A DNA stretch of 12,124 bases from CAYNYF01 sp964401385 (GTDB taxonomy: Bacteria > Planctomycetota > Phycisphaerae > SM23-33): assembly GCA_964401385.1 (NCBI GenBank), contig CAYNYF010000106.1, forward strand, positions 1 to 12,124, given 5' to 3'. Shown here piece after piece: positions 1-7,910 of the stretch (its first letter is position 1; the number at the start of each line of letters is the position of its first letter). The notes under the pieces were generated by a model, which worked only from the letters and a program-made list of their open reading frames with translations, was not told the DNA's origin and made no database searches. Position numbers and translations under genes: made by a program.

Positions 1-305
1 CCCCCCCCCGGCCACGGGGGACATTTTCCTTGACAAGATCGCCGCTCATGCCAATCTTCCTGGCAACCCAGCTTGGAAAACGAAACGGCGTCCGGATGCC
101 GCGGGGGCATATCGCTTAGCCTCCTACTGTTCGATGAGTCGTGAAAACCTATTGAACAAGCAGAGGTCGAGTCACCTTTTCAAGCAGATATCCTCCGCCA
201 GAATGAAGAAGGGCCACAGTAATCAACATTGCAGGCAAAGAACCCCTGTCCATAGCCGACCGCGGCGGCGGCAGGCGTGCAAGCGCCATAGAGCTGGCGG
301 CGGTC
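1..305. other. Leading segment without a convincing gene
   Basis: No complete gene with a start and ribosome site can be supported here. On the minus strand the frame that covers about 1-115 is open to the window edge and reads a plausible peptide (with SWVARKIGMSGDLVKENVPR inside), preceded by a stop at 116-118. It may be a relic or the end of a transposon-linked repeat, but this is a guess. On the plus strand a frame stays open from base 2 to 355, but its downstream part is rich in Arg, Gly and Pro and looks like a shadow. The segment also holds a run of nine C at the very start. Confidence 0.4.
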
Positions 306-1859
306 TTGGCGGTCCTGGCGTCGGCGGCGGTGTGGATCGACCTTGGACCGATTAACAAGTTCCATAACGGGGATACGATCGTCCCTGTCCTGGCGAGCTT
401 GTACAAATGGACGCCCTTTTACTGGGAGCAGAACCGGCTGGGGATGTTTCTGGCTCTGGTGGCCTCCCCGTTCAAACATCCAATGGTCAACATGCTGGTG
501 CAGTACGGGCTCGCAGCCTGGATGGGGCTGTCGGTGTTCTTTCTGAGTGCGCGTTACGTAATGGGCAAGGGACCTTGGGTTGCCGCCGGGGCCATCGGCG
601 CGGCAATTTGCCTCGTCGCCGGGAAGGTGTATGTATGGTGGGGTGTCCTCATGGGGCACCATGAATATGGCACGAGCCTGGCCCTGGGTTTGGCTGGACT
701 ATTGCTCCTTGAGCGCGCCGCCGGCCGCAAGGGTTGGCCGAGCGCAACACTGGGCGGCCTTTGTGTCTTGCTGGCCTCGTGGGTGAATATGGCCGTGTTC
801 GCAACTCTTTTGCCCCTTGTCGTGACCAAACACATAATCTCCCGGCTGAAAAACAGGCCGCCCCGGTGCGCGACGGAATATAGGCGACAAAGGCCGGGGC
901 TGGCGAAAACCATTCGATCGGCCCTCAGCTCAGCCACGGCCTGGCAAGTTGCTGCCTTAATCGCTTCGACGGCGGGGGTGTACGCTTTAGCCGAGGTGGT
1001 GCCGTATCGCTCTGCATACAAGGTCCTTCCATTGAGGGAATGGGCTTACACCTGGCTGGGACTCTGGCAGAGCGTATCGGCGGCTTTTTCTCCCACTAGT
1101 TGGCTGGCCGGGGGCGCGCTCTTGGGCCTCTGCGCGGCGGGCGTGTTCTTTGCGAAGTCGCGCAAGGATGCGCTGCTGGCGGGCCTGGCGGCGGCGGCGC
1201 CGCTGTTGGCGGGCGCACTGGGCAATTGCCTCCTCATGGGATCGTTGGACTGGCCGCGCCTGAACCTCTATGCATATCGATATCTCATCCCATCGATAGT
1301 GTTGTTATTCATTGCCGCCGGAGCGTTTGGGAGCGCGGTTGTTTTGCGAGGGCTTGGTCCGATGGCGACGCGGATCGTGAGCTGGCTGCTGGTTGGCGGG
1401 TTCGCGGCGGCAATTGTGGCAATATCCCCAGCTCCCTCGCTTGCGAGGGTTCGCTCGAATCTGGATTTGACGATGGGACGGTTGACGCAGGAGGTTCTCT
1501 CGGCGAAATGCACTCACATCATGGGCAATTACTGGAGAGTCTGGCCGGGTGTATTCCACGCGAATCTTGTCAACTATGAGCGGGGGCGGCGGACGGTCAT
1601 CTGGGGGATTGCCCACAGATGCGCTCCAACGCGCGACCTGTGGTTCAACGTGCCGCCGGACCAGATACGCGTCGCTGCGATAATCGGTGACGAACAGGAT
1701 TGCCAGTGGGACCAAATGTTTTATCACACGTGGCCGTTGGTCAAAGAATCGCAATTGACGAAGATTGTAGTTTACCGCCCCGCGCAATCTGTGCTACCGG
1801 CCCGGCCGGCGGGCAAGCCCCCGCCCAGAATGCCAGCAAGCCGGCCTGATTCCCCGTGA
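306..1859 (+). CDS. Polytopic membrane protein, possible GT-C-type glycosyltransferase
   Basis: The 517-residue product has about nine or ten hydrophobic segments (roughly residues 61-85, 90-112, 122-135, 146-173, 213-232, 264-283, 288-311, 326-348 and 357-374, plus one at the N-terminus), followed by a soluble tail of about 140 residues rich in Trp and Cys. An acidic residue in the first outer loop (HNGDTIVP, 20-27) followed by aromatic and Arg residues resembles the layout of GT-C lipid-sugar transferases, but no diagnostic motif is certain, so transfer of a sugar at the membrane is only a suggestion. The TTG start at 306 is the first conventional one in frame, yet the hydrophobic stretch begins upstream at about 291 and the frame is open from 207, so translation may start earlier (CTG 246 or ATT 228) or a one-base error separates it from the ATG at 203. 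The last 25 residues are low-complexity Pro/Arg/Ala and may be read-through into repeat DNA. It stands alone and faces the neighbouring operon convergently. Confidence 0.7.
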   Translation: MAVLASAAVWIDLGPINKFHNGDTIVPVLASLYKWTPFYWEQNRLGMFLALVASPFKHPMVNMLVQYGLAAWMGLSVFFLSARYVMGKGPWVAAGAIGAAICLVAGKVYVWWGVLMGHHEYGTSLALGLAGLLLLERAAGRKGWPSATLGGLCVLLASWVNMAVFATLLPLVVTKHIISRLKNRPPRCATEYRRQRPGLAKTIRSALSSATAWQVAALIASTAGVYALAEVVPYRSAYKVLPLREWAYTWLGLWQSVSAAFSPTSWLAGGALLGLCAAGVFFAKSRKDALLAGLAAAAPLLAGALGNCLLMGSLDWPRLNLYAYRYLIPSIVLLFIAAGAFGSAVVLRGLGPMATRIVSWLLVGGFAAAIVAISPAPSLARVRSNLDLTMGRLTQEVLSAKCTHIMGNYWRVWPGVFHANLVNYERGRRTVIWGIAHRCAPTRDLWFNVPPDQIRVAAIIGDEQDCQWDQMFYHTWPLVKESQLTKIVVYRPAQSVLPARPAGKPPPRMPASRPDSP

Positions 1860-2002
1860 AATGGGTGAAAACATTCTCACAGAAAGCACGGGACACTTGT
1901 TCTGGATGCGGGCCCGGCTGCCTGAGCGGACCGGAACAGTGTTTGAACAGTGGACGGGCCACGGTCTTCACACATGCCGGCGAAGGGGGACACGAATGAC
2001 AC

Positions 2003-2049
2003 GCCTGCCCGACAGCCCCGCCCGCAAGCTGGGAGGCGGGCTTCAGGCG
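2003..2049. repeat. Nested GC-rich inverted repeat
   Basis: CGCCTG at 2003-2008 pairs with CAGGCG at 2044-2049, and inside it GCCCGC at 2020-2025 pairs with GCGGGC at 2036-2041 around a 10-nt loop. It lies about 145 nt after the membrane gene stop. It could act as a transcription end or be an intergenic palindromic repeat. There is no clear T-run on either side. Confidence 0.45.
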
Positions 2050-2083
2050 GGAATTAAGCAGAACTCGCTCAAGAAAAAGAGGC

Positions 2084-2120
2084 AATTCGTGGAATTCGCC
2101 GTAATTCGTGTAATTCGTGG
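2084..2120. repeat. AATTCGTG short tandem-like repeat
   Basis: Four head-to-tail units of 9-10 nt can be read: AATTCGTGG (2084-2092), AATTCGCCGT (2093-2102), AATTCGTGT (2103-2111) and AATTCGTGG (2112-2120). A related CACGAATGACACG word occurs at 1991-2003 in the opposite sense. From general knowledge, similar ATTCGTG-rich words recur between genes in environmental bacterial genomes and give false peptides rich in VIRVIRG or HELHE. The function is unknown. Confidence 0.6.
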
Positions 2121-2166
2121 TCTCCTCCCCCCGGCGCGGAGACGCACACTCGCCTGATCAGGCTGT

Positions 2167-2200
2167 GCCTGCCCACCTGCGCCAGGCAGGCGGACAGGCA
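2167..2200 (-). terminator. GC-rich stem-loop after the glycosidase-like gene
   Basis: TGCCTG at 2167-2172 pairs with CAGGCA at 2195-2200. An alternative fold pairs GCCTGCC (2168-2174) with GGCAGGC (2185-2191). On the minus strand it starts about 15 nt beyond the TAA stop at 2215-2217. There is no T-tract, so a rho-independent terminator is not proven. It may equally be an intergenic palindromic repeat that protects the mRNA end. Confidence 0.45.
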
Positions 2201-2214
2201 TTCCTGTGACCAGC

Positions 2215-5067
2215 TTAGTTCTTCTGCACCAGCAGTTGGAGGATGCCCTCCTTGAGTTCGCAGAAGCCCTGTCCGGTGAGCGTGCCGAAGGTGACGGCCG
2301 CGGCCTCGTCGGGGAATGCCTGCTTGAAGCGGGCCGCCATCGGCACCCTTTGTGAAACCAGCAGGCCGACGTGCTCGCGCGACCAGCCCTTTTTCAGTTG
2401 CAGCAGCCGCAGCAGCTCGCAGTCCTGCGCCCCGCGCCGGAGGGCGTGCACGCGGAAGCTGGCGACGGCCCGGCCGTACTTGCCGGCGTTGATGATGAGG
2501 GCCGTCGTGGTCGGCTTGGTCATGGCCCCGGTCCCGCCGAGCGACTGCCAGGGAAGGACTCCGTCGGAGTTGTTGACGTAGGCCTTCAGGCACCACGCGG
2601 CCGATTCCCAGTTGCTGCGCCCGACGCCGTTGCAACTGCCGTAGGTGCATAGAATCATCGGCGCGCGCCGCTTGGTGTTGCGCAGCAGGCGCGGCATGCT
2701 GTAGCCGGCCCCGCCCACGTACAGAACGTTCATCAGCCCGTCGGAAACGCTGCCCTGCCACATCGGCCGCGAAATGTCGCCGCGGAAAAGCAGCGTCGGG
2801 CGCGGGCGATTCATCGCCGCCAGCCCCCTTCCGAACAGCTCCTGCTGCCATCGCGCCGTGAACAGTTCCGGGTCGTCGACCGCCTGCTTCCACAGCCCGG
2901 CGAAGAAGTTCAGCGCCGCCCAGTCCAGGTATTCGTACGGCTCGTCCAGGGTCCAGGCGGTGTAGCCATAGTTGGGCTTGTTGTTGAGATAGAACTGGAA
3001 GAGCGTCCGGTTCCATTTCTTTTCCGCGAGGTGCCGACGGAAGTCCTTGGCACAGGCGACGAAGGCATCCTTGTAAGCCTGATCGAACGCCTCGTCGACG
3101 GGCTTGGCCAGCGTGTCGTGGCGGAGCTTCTGGTCGGGGTCCTTGAAGTTCGTGGGCACGCCCTCGCCGGGGTGGTAATGCTTGCGGAAGTCCTCCGGCC
3201 AGCCCTCGAAGAAGGGCAGATACAGCGACGGCACGGGCACGCCCGCGCGGGGGTTGTCCTTGAACCAGGACCCGTCCAGCAGCCCGCCGAGGTTGTTGTC
3301 GAAGTTTGACCAGTCGACGACGCGGCCGCGGGCGTCGACGCCGGGGACCCAATCGCCGTGGACGCCCCCGCCCTGGGAGTAGGGCACGCGGTTGATGGTA
3401 CAGCGATGATAGTGGGCCAGCCGGAAGCTGTCCTTGAACTGTTCGCTGCCGGCCCGGCCGGGGCCGCCGTAGCAGTTCAGCTCCGGGTTGAAGTGGATCT
3501 CATCCGGGATGGTGACGTCGTAGACCTTCACCTTCAGCGCCAGTTCCAGCTTGTCGGCGCCCGCGGTCAGGCCCACCTTGCCGGAGTAGTCCCCGGGCCT
3601 GGTCTGTGTGGGCACGTGGATGTCCACGGTGACGGCCTGGAGCTTCTGGCCGGCGATGCCGTTGTCCTTGTTGGGGACGTCGAAGCTCTCGCCGGGGGCC
3701 AACGCAATGGCGTACTCGCTGTGCCGGCGGACGTACCAGTTCCGCCACAGCCTCACGCCCTTGTTGCTGATCTCGCCCGCGCCTCTCAGCGAGGACACGG
3801 CCACCTTGCAGCCGCTCGTCTCGCCTTCCACGGCGATCTGGAAGCTGACGATCTCGCCCCGGGCGGCGGCCAGGCGGATGGTGCCGGCCGCGCCGTCCCA
3901 GACGGCGTTCCTTGCCCGGAGGTTGCCGCCGACCTTCTCGTTGAGCACCTTGCCGTCGATCGGATCGACCTTGGTGATCTCTGGAAATGCCCACACCTTG
4001 GCCGCTCCCAGAGTCTTGGCGTCGCCGGCGCGGGGTCTGAAGGGATATGCCGGGAGCCTGGGGACGGTCAACTTCGCGCTGGCCTTGCCTTGGGCCGAGG
4101 CGGTGGGCGATTCGTTCCCGGCGGCGTCCACGGCCGCGGCCTCCACCCGCAGGCTGCTGCCGGGGGCGAGGTCGAGAATGGGGAAGCTCTGCAACTGCCC
4201 CTCCGCCGCGGCGAAGGGGATCTGCCAGCGCTGCACCTGCCGGCCGTTGATCTTGACTTTGTAGGCCAGCGCGCCGGCGGGGACGCGCAGGCTGATCTCG
4301 GCGGCGCCGAGGTCGGGCCCGGCCCAGTTCGGCGCGGGTTTCACTTGCAGCTCGGCCGGCGCCGCCGGCGGGGTGGTGTCGGCCCCGTCGGTCCGGACCT
4401 CCAGGAACGGTCCTTGCCCGCTCTCCCGGCTCTTGATGGTGCAGTTGACGCCCACGCTGGTCGAGCCGTCCATCAGCAGCAGCCCGTGGCTGGCCCCGGC
4501 CAGAAGCGCCTGGACCAGGCGCGGGTCGATCTTCGCCCGCAGCCAGCCCGCCCGCCGCGCAGCGCACGGCTCCAGCGGGCCGTCGAAGCGCAGCGTGTTG
4601 CCGTTGCCGAGGATCACGTCCCAGGCCTTGGCGCCCGGGAAGCCCCAGTTGCGCCTCTGGTAGGACGATTCGTTGAAGGTCGCCCCGTGGCCCTGCGGAT
4701 CCGCCGCGTAGCTCCTGGACTTGCCCTCGACCCAGTCCTGGCTGACGGTGGAGAGCGTCAGCCATTTCAGGTCGGTCCCGCCGTTGAGGCCGAACTTGTG
4801 CCCGCCGGCGGGGCGGACGTACACGTGGGCCTCGACGATTCTCCTGCCTTTCAGCGCCGCCACGTCGAAGTCCGCCAGGCCGAACTCCTGCCAGACCTTG
4901 AGCTTGATGCTGGGCGCGGCGCCCATGTTGTAGTCGGCCTCTTTGCCCATGGCCGAGATCCAGACGTCCCGGGTGGCCTTGCACTCAACTGTTTCGGCCC
5001 GGACGCCGGCCCCGGCCGCCGACAAGCTGATCGCCGCCAACGCTGCAAACCATTTCATTCGGTTCAT
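2215..5067 (-). CDS. Secreted multidomain GH123/DUF4091-like glycosidase
   Basis: The 950-residue protein starts with a clear Sec signal peptide (Lys/Arg start, hydrophobic core, VRA-ET cut near residue 24). Residues about 25-225 resemble a DNRLRE-like beta module (YVRP, SQDW and LLLMDG regions), and about 231-325 a fibronectin III-like sandwich that begins after DTTPPAAPA. Residues about 387-522 look like the N-terminal sandwich of GH123-type enzymes, followed by a barrel region and a C-terminal DUF4091-like segment (ASFRVHALRRGAQDCELL, about 869-886). The adjacent Asp708-Glu709 in TLDEPYEY matches the neighbouring Asp-Glu pair that GH123 beta-N-acetylgalactosaminidases use with substrate assistance; the assignment of this pair is by motif only. 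The start at 5067 is preferred over 5121 because it begins the signal peptide and has AGGAGA upstream. It lies downstream of the secreted hydrolase gene in the same direction. The substrate is unknown, presumably an amino-sugar or acidic glycan outside the cytoplasm. Confidence 0.8.
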   Translation of the reverse strand: MNRMKWFAALAAISLSAAGAGVRAETVECKATRDVWISAMGKEADYNMGAAPSIKLKVWQEFGLADFDVAALKGRRIVEAHVYVRPAGGHKFGLNGGTDLKWLTLSTVSQDWVEGKSRSYAADPQGHGATFNESSYQRRNWGFPGAKAWDVILGNGNTLRFDGPLEPCAARRAGWLRAKIDPRLVQALLAGASHGLLLMDGSTSVGVNCTIKSRESGQGPFLEVRTDGADTTPPAAPAELQVKPAPNWAGPDLGAAEISLRVPAGALAYKVKINGRQVQRWQIPFAAAEGQLQSFPILDLAPGSSLRVEAAAVDAAGNESPTASAQGKASAKLTVPRLPAYPFRPRAGDAKTLGAAKVWAFPEITKVDPIDGKVLNEKVGGNLRARNAVWDGAAGTIRLAAARGEIVSFQIAVEGETSGCKVAVSSLRGAGEISNKGVRLWRNWYVRRHSEYAIALAPGESFDVPNKDNGIAGQKLQAVTVDIHVPTQTRPGDYSGKVGLTAGADKLELALKVKVYDVTIPDEIHFNPELNCYGGPGRAGSEQFKDSFRLAHYHRCTINRVPYSQGGGVHGDWVPGVDARGRVVDWSNFDNNLGGLLDGSWFKDNPRAGVPVPSLYLPFFEGWPEDFRKHYHPGEGVPTNFKDPDQKLRHDTLAKPVDEAFDQAYKDAFVACAKDFRRHLAEKKWNRTLFQFYLNNKPNYGYTAWTLDEPYEYLDWAALNFFAGLWKQAVDDPELFTARWQQELFGRGLAAMNRPRPTLLFRGDISRPMWQGSVSDGLMNVLYVGGAGYSMPRLLRNTKRRAPMILCTYGSCNGVGRSNWESAAWCLKAYVNNSDGVLPWQSLGGTGAMTKPTTTALIINAGKYGRAVASFRVHALRRGAQDCELLRLLQLKKGWSREHVGLLVSQRVPMAARFKQAFPDEAAAVTFGTLTGQGFCELKEGILQLLVQKN

Positions 5068-5077
5068 AGTCTTTCCA

Positions 5078-5083
5078 TCTCCT
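5078..5083 (-). promoter_or_regulatory. Ribosome binding site for the glycosidase-like gene
   Basis: On the minus strand AGGAGA lies 10 nt before the ATG at 5067-5065. It supports that start over the longer open frame that begins at 5121. Confidence 0.6.
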
Positions 5084-5130
5084 ACAGGTTCGTCGCTTGC
5101 GCTGAGTCCGCGCACATCCACACGCCTCTG

Positions 5131-5161
5131 CCGGGACGCGCGGTCCGACGCGTTCGCCCGG
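5131..5161 (-). other. Intercistronic stem-loop
   Basis: CCGGG then ACGCG (5131-5140) pairs with CGCGT (5149-5153) and CCCGG (5157-5161), giving ten base pairs with a 3-nt bulge and an 8-nt loop. It starts just after the stop of the hydrolase gene (TGA, 5169-5167) and before the glycosidase-like gene. Without a T-run it is more likely an mRNA processing or attenuation structure than a full terminator, but this is inference. Confidence 0.4.
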
Positions 5162-5166
5162 GGGCC

Positions 5167-7818
5167 TCACTTCGCCGGCGTGATCCTGACTCGGTTCTTG
5201 CCCTTCACCAGCGGGATCTGCTTGAGCGTCAGCAGGTCGTACTCATCGGCCGTCGCTTCGCCCGCGGCCAGGACCTGGCTGCTTTGCAGATCGGTGACGG
5301 TGTATTTGCACTTGGTCCCGTTGGGGGTGCGGAACTTCCGCACCCGCCGCGGGGTCAGATCAACCTTGCAGGCATCCTTCGGCGCGGCGGCGGTCAGGAT
5401 GACGGTCATCTCCCAGGCGTCGGGCTTATCGACGACGTCGTCGGCCTGCCACCGCAGATAGGCGTTGTATGCGCCGGAGGGGACCCCGTCGGTCGGCAGG
5501 ACCTGGATCTTGATCTTCTTCGGGTCCTTGCCGGCCTCGACGGCCTTGGCGGTCAAGGCCTTTCTCTCGGCCTCGATTTCCGCCTTGGTCCTCAGCTTGC
5601 CGGTGCCGATGTCGCTGTCGAGCGTGCAGTTGGTGAAGGCCGGCAGCGTCTGGTCGGTGCGGACGTCCTGGTCGAAGTTGGCTCCGATGACGGTGCGGGT
5701 GCCGTGGCCGCCGGGTCCCCAGTTATACAGGTGCGGCCGGCGGGTCTCCTGGAGGGCCCGGGCGAACTTGTAGGCCTGGGGCCAGCCGATGGCGCCGTCG
5801 CTCTTGCCGTTGGAGGCCATGATGAAGCCGGTCTCGGCCTTGACGTGGTTCCGCAGCCACCACACGTCGGAGAAGTGATCCCACGGCGAGGTCTTTCCAT
5901 CGGGCATGGTGATCGCCTGGTCCCGCGGGCCGTAGCTGCCGCGGTAGCTGCCGGTGAACGTGGGGCTTTCGGCCGGAATGTGCACGCCCACCCAGGCGAC
6001 GCACCAGGCGATGCGCTGCCCGTGGCGGATGGCGTACATGGGCGCGCCCGCCCCGCCCATGGAGCTGCCGGCCGTGAAGACCCGGCTCAGGTCCAGCTTC
6101 CGCCAGTGCTTGCGGACGGCTTCGGGCGCCTCTTTCCACTGCTTGGCGGCCCAGTCCAGGAAGCCGAACGTCCGGTCCATGGTAAACGGGCGGACGAACC
6201 CGTCGCCATACGTCTTGCAGGTGCCGTTGGCCTCGTGATAGCCGGTCCACCAGTCATAGGGGATCTGGTTGGAGGCGATCAGCACCGTCCCGCGGTGGGC
6301 GTTGTACCACCAGCCGTAGCCGCCGTTGAGGCTGGCCCCCCAGCAGTGCAGGTGCAGCCCGACCGGAGCAGGCTCCACTCGCCACGCGGTCCGGGCCTGC
6401 TCGCGCGCGGGCTTTTTCGGCAGGGGGTCGTCGCCCATGGCCACCAGGTAGTCGATCGGCTTGGAGGGGGTGGACGAATGCGGCCAGGCTTCCCAGCGGG
6501 TGTAGATCAGCCGGGTCAGGGGCCCGTGGCGATAGAGCCATTGTTTTGGCCGCTCGATCCACTGGAGGATGGGCTCGCCCTGGCCGACGACCTCCGCGAC
6601 CGCCTCGGCGGTGGTGTTGCCGCGGCCGAGGCCGTCCAGGTTCTCCTCGCCGTTGACGGCGATGGTGACGGCGTAGTAGGCCCTGCCCGCCCGGGCGGGG
6701 TTGTGGGCGTAGATGCCCGTTCCCCACGGCACCGCCTCGCCGCCGTCCGTGACGCGATAGCGGACGGGCGCCGCCTTGGGGGTGTTGCCCTGGTGATAGC
6801 CGCTGTTCCAGGCGGTGAGGAAGCCGCACTCGCCCACCAGCGACGCCTTGGCGATGCTGGCGGCGGTGATCTTCTCCGGCCCGCGCCAGATGCGCAACCT
6901 CATGCCGGGGTTGGACGCCACGGTCGCCGACCTCAGCGTCTGCACCTGGGCGCCGTTGGCCAACGGGGCATAAGCGCCGGGAACCAGCTCGCCGGCCACT
7001 TCCAGGAGCTTCGCTCGCCCGCGAACCTTGTCGCCCGGCTTGGGGGCGCCGTTGGGGATGACGACGGTGCCGCCGATCAGTGCCCGCACTTTGCCTCGGG
7101 CGATCTCTGCTTCCCACCGCGCGATCTGCCACTGGCTCTTGGCGACCTTGGCCTTGGCCAGCTCGGCCTCCTGCGTGGCGGTGTCGACCGTGGCCAGCAC
7201 TTCGCCCGGCTCGACGGCCTGGCCCGACTTGACCTCGACGGTCTTCAGGGTGGTGTCGTACGGCGCGAGCGCGGGGGCCGTGACCTTGAGCTTGGGCTCG
7301 GTGAAGACGATGAGCGACTGCCCGGCGCGGTGGGTGACCTTCAGGTCCGCCACGGTTGGGATTTCCTGATTCCTGGGCTTGCCCTCGAGGTAGGAAACCT
7401 CCAGCCGGCTGGCCCCGGCCAGCGTGACCTCCAGCTTCAGCTTCAGCGGCTGCCTTTGGGTGACGGCGGCCTTGACGGCGTCCAAGGCGTCCAGGCTGAC
7501 GAATCGCGGGCCGACGAGATTGAGCTTATTTTCGGGCTCGTCGACTGGATACACCGTCGTCGGCTTCGTGGGCACCTTGTGAAACCGCCCGCGGCCGTTG
7601 AGCATGAGTTCGGCCCGGAAGATGGTCGCCCCGGCCGGGAGCCCCGACAGATCCACCGTCAGCACCCCGCTCCTGCGGTCGAATTTCAGCGTGTTCGGGT
7701 ACGTTCCTTTCCCGTCGGCGGTAAAGGTGGCGGTACAGACCCCCCAGACCGCGGTGGACGCCAGCAGCAGGACCACGGCCGATACGGCACACAATCTCGC
7801 GCGTTTGCCTTCGTTCAT
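5167..7818 (-). CDS. Secreted alpha/beta-hydrolase with HlyD-like module
   Basis: The 883-residue protein has an N-terminal signal peptide (residues 1 to about 26) and should act outside the cytoplasm. Residues about 30-160 look like a DNRLRE-like beta module (SGLPAGATIFRAELMLNG), similar in style to the one in the next gene. Residues about 178-275 read as the two halves of a barrel-sandwich hybrid domain (VKSGQAVEPGEVLATVD, then IGGTVV, PGDKVRG and LLEVAG) joined by a short charged helix. Residues about 430-710 form the hydrolase core: the GSSMG elbow puts the nucleophile at Ser586, Asp674 (KSDG) is the likely acid and His705 (GGHG) the base. Esterases and serine peptidases share this layout, so the substrate cannot be named; an ester-linked or acylated polysaccharide is a guess. 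The C-terminal 120 residues look like a beta-rich accessory region. The ATG at 7818 is backed by the signal peptide and AGGAAGGA upstream. It is the first gene of the pair with the glycosidase-like gene. Confidence 0.78.
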   Translation of the reverse strand: MNEGKRARLCAVSAVVLLLASTAVWGVCTATFTADGKGTYPNTLKFDRRSGVLTVDLSGLPAGATIFRAELMLNGRGRFHKVPTKPTTVYPVDEPENKLNLVGPRFVSLDALDAVKAAVTQRQPLKLKLEVTLAGASRLEVSYLEGKPRNQEIPTVADLKVTHRAGQSLIVFTEPKLKVTAPALAPYDTTLKTVEVKSGQAVEPGEVLATVDTATQEAELAKAKVAKSQWQIARWEAEIARGKVRALIGGTVVIPNGAPKPGDKVRGRAKLLEVAGELVPGAYAPLANGAQVQTLRSATVASNPGMRLRIWRGPEKITAASIAKASLVGECGFLTAWNSGYHQGNTPKAAPVRYRVTDGGEAVPWGTGIYAHNPARAGRAYYAVTIAVNGEENLDGLGRGNTTAEAVAEVVGQGEPILQWIERPKQWLYRHGPLTRLIYTRWEAWPHSSTPSKPIDYLVAMGDDPLPKKPAREQARTAWRVEPAPVGLHLHCWGASLNGGYGWWYNAHRGTVLIASNQIPYDWWTGYHEANGTCKTYGDGFVRPFTMDRTFGFLDWAAKQWKEAPEAVRKHWRKLDLSRVFTAGSSMGGAGAPMYAIRHGQRIAWCVAWVGVHIPAESPTFTGSYRGSYGPRDQAITMPDGKTSPWDHFSDVWWLRNHVKAETGFIMASNGKSDGAIGWPQAYKFARALQETRRPHLYNWGPGGHGTRTVIGANFDQDVRTDQTLPAFTNCTLDSDIGTGKLRTKAEIEAERKALTAKAVEAGKDPKKIKIQVLPTDGVPSGAYNAYLRWQADDVVDKPDAWEMTVILTAAAPKDACKVDLTPRRVRKFRTPNGTKCKYTVTDLQSSQVLAAGEATADEYDLLTLKQIPLVKGKNRVRITPAK

Positions 7819-7821
7819 TTA

Positions 7822-7829
7822 TCCTTCCT
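7822..7829 (-). promoter_or_regulatory. Ribosome binding site for the secreted hydrolase
   Basis: On the minus strand AGGAAGGA lies three nt before the ATG at 7818-7816, and the GAGAGG just ahead of it gives a second, better spaced core. It supports the signal-peptide start. Confidence 0.6.
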
Positions 7830-7910
7830 CTCAACTCATGACAGGCGTTCGGTCAGACCACGCCGCTCCCTTTGCGACGTTGAACCCGCTCCGGTCGCGT
7901 TTCTGTCCTG

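Larger units (their letters stand above)
1860..2214. other. Convergent intergenic region with repeats
   Basis: This 355-nt gap separates the plus-strand membrane gene from the minus-strand glycosidase-like gene, so it should hold transcription ends for both. It contains two GC-rich stem-loops and a cluster of AATTCGTG words, annotated separately. A 98-codon open frame (1861-2157) crosses it, but that frame simply translates the repeats and has no ribosome site, so I do not call it a gene. No RNA gene is recognised. Confidence 0.7.

Noticed and set aside
30..58. TTGACA followed 17 nt later by AATCTT, a possible sigma-70 promoter
   Set aside because: The -10 box is poor and no gene start follows within a usual distance, so it is probably chance.
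1861..2157. 98-codon plus-strand open frame in the convergent gap
   Set aside because: It translates the stem-loops and AATTCGTG repeats (giving EFAVIRVIRG) and has no ribosome site of its own.
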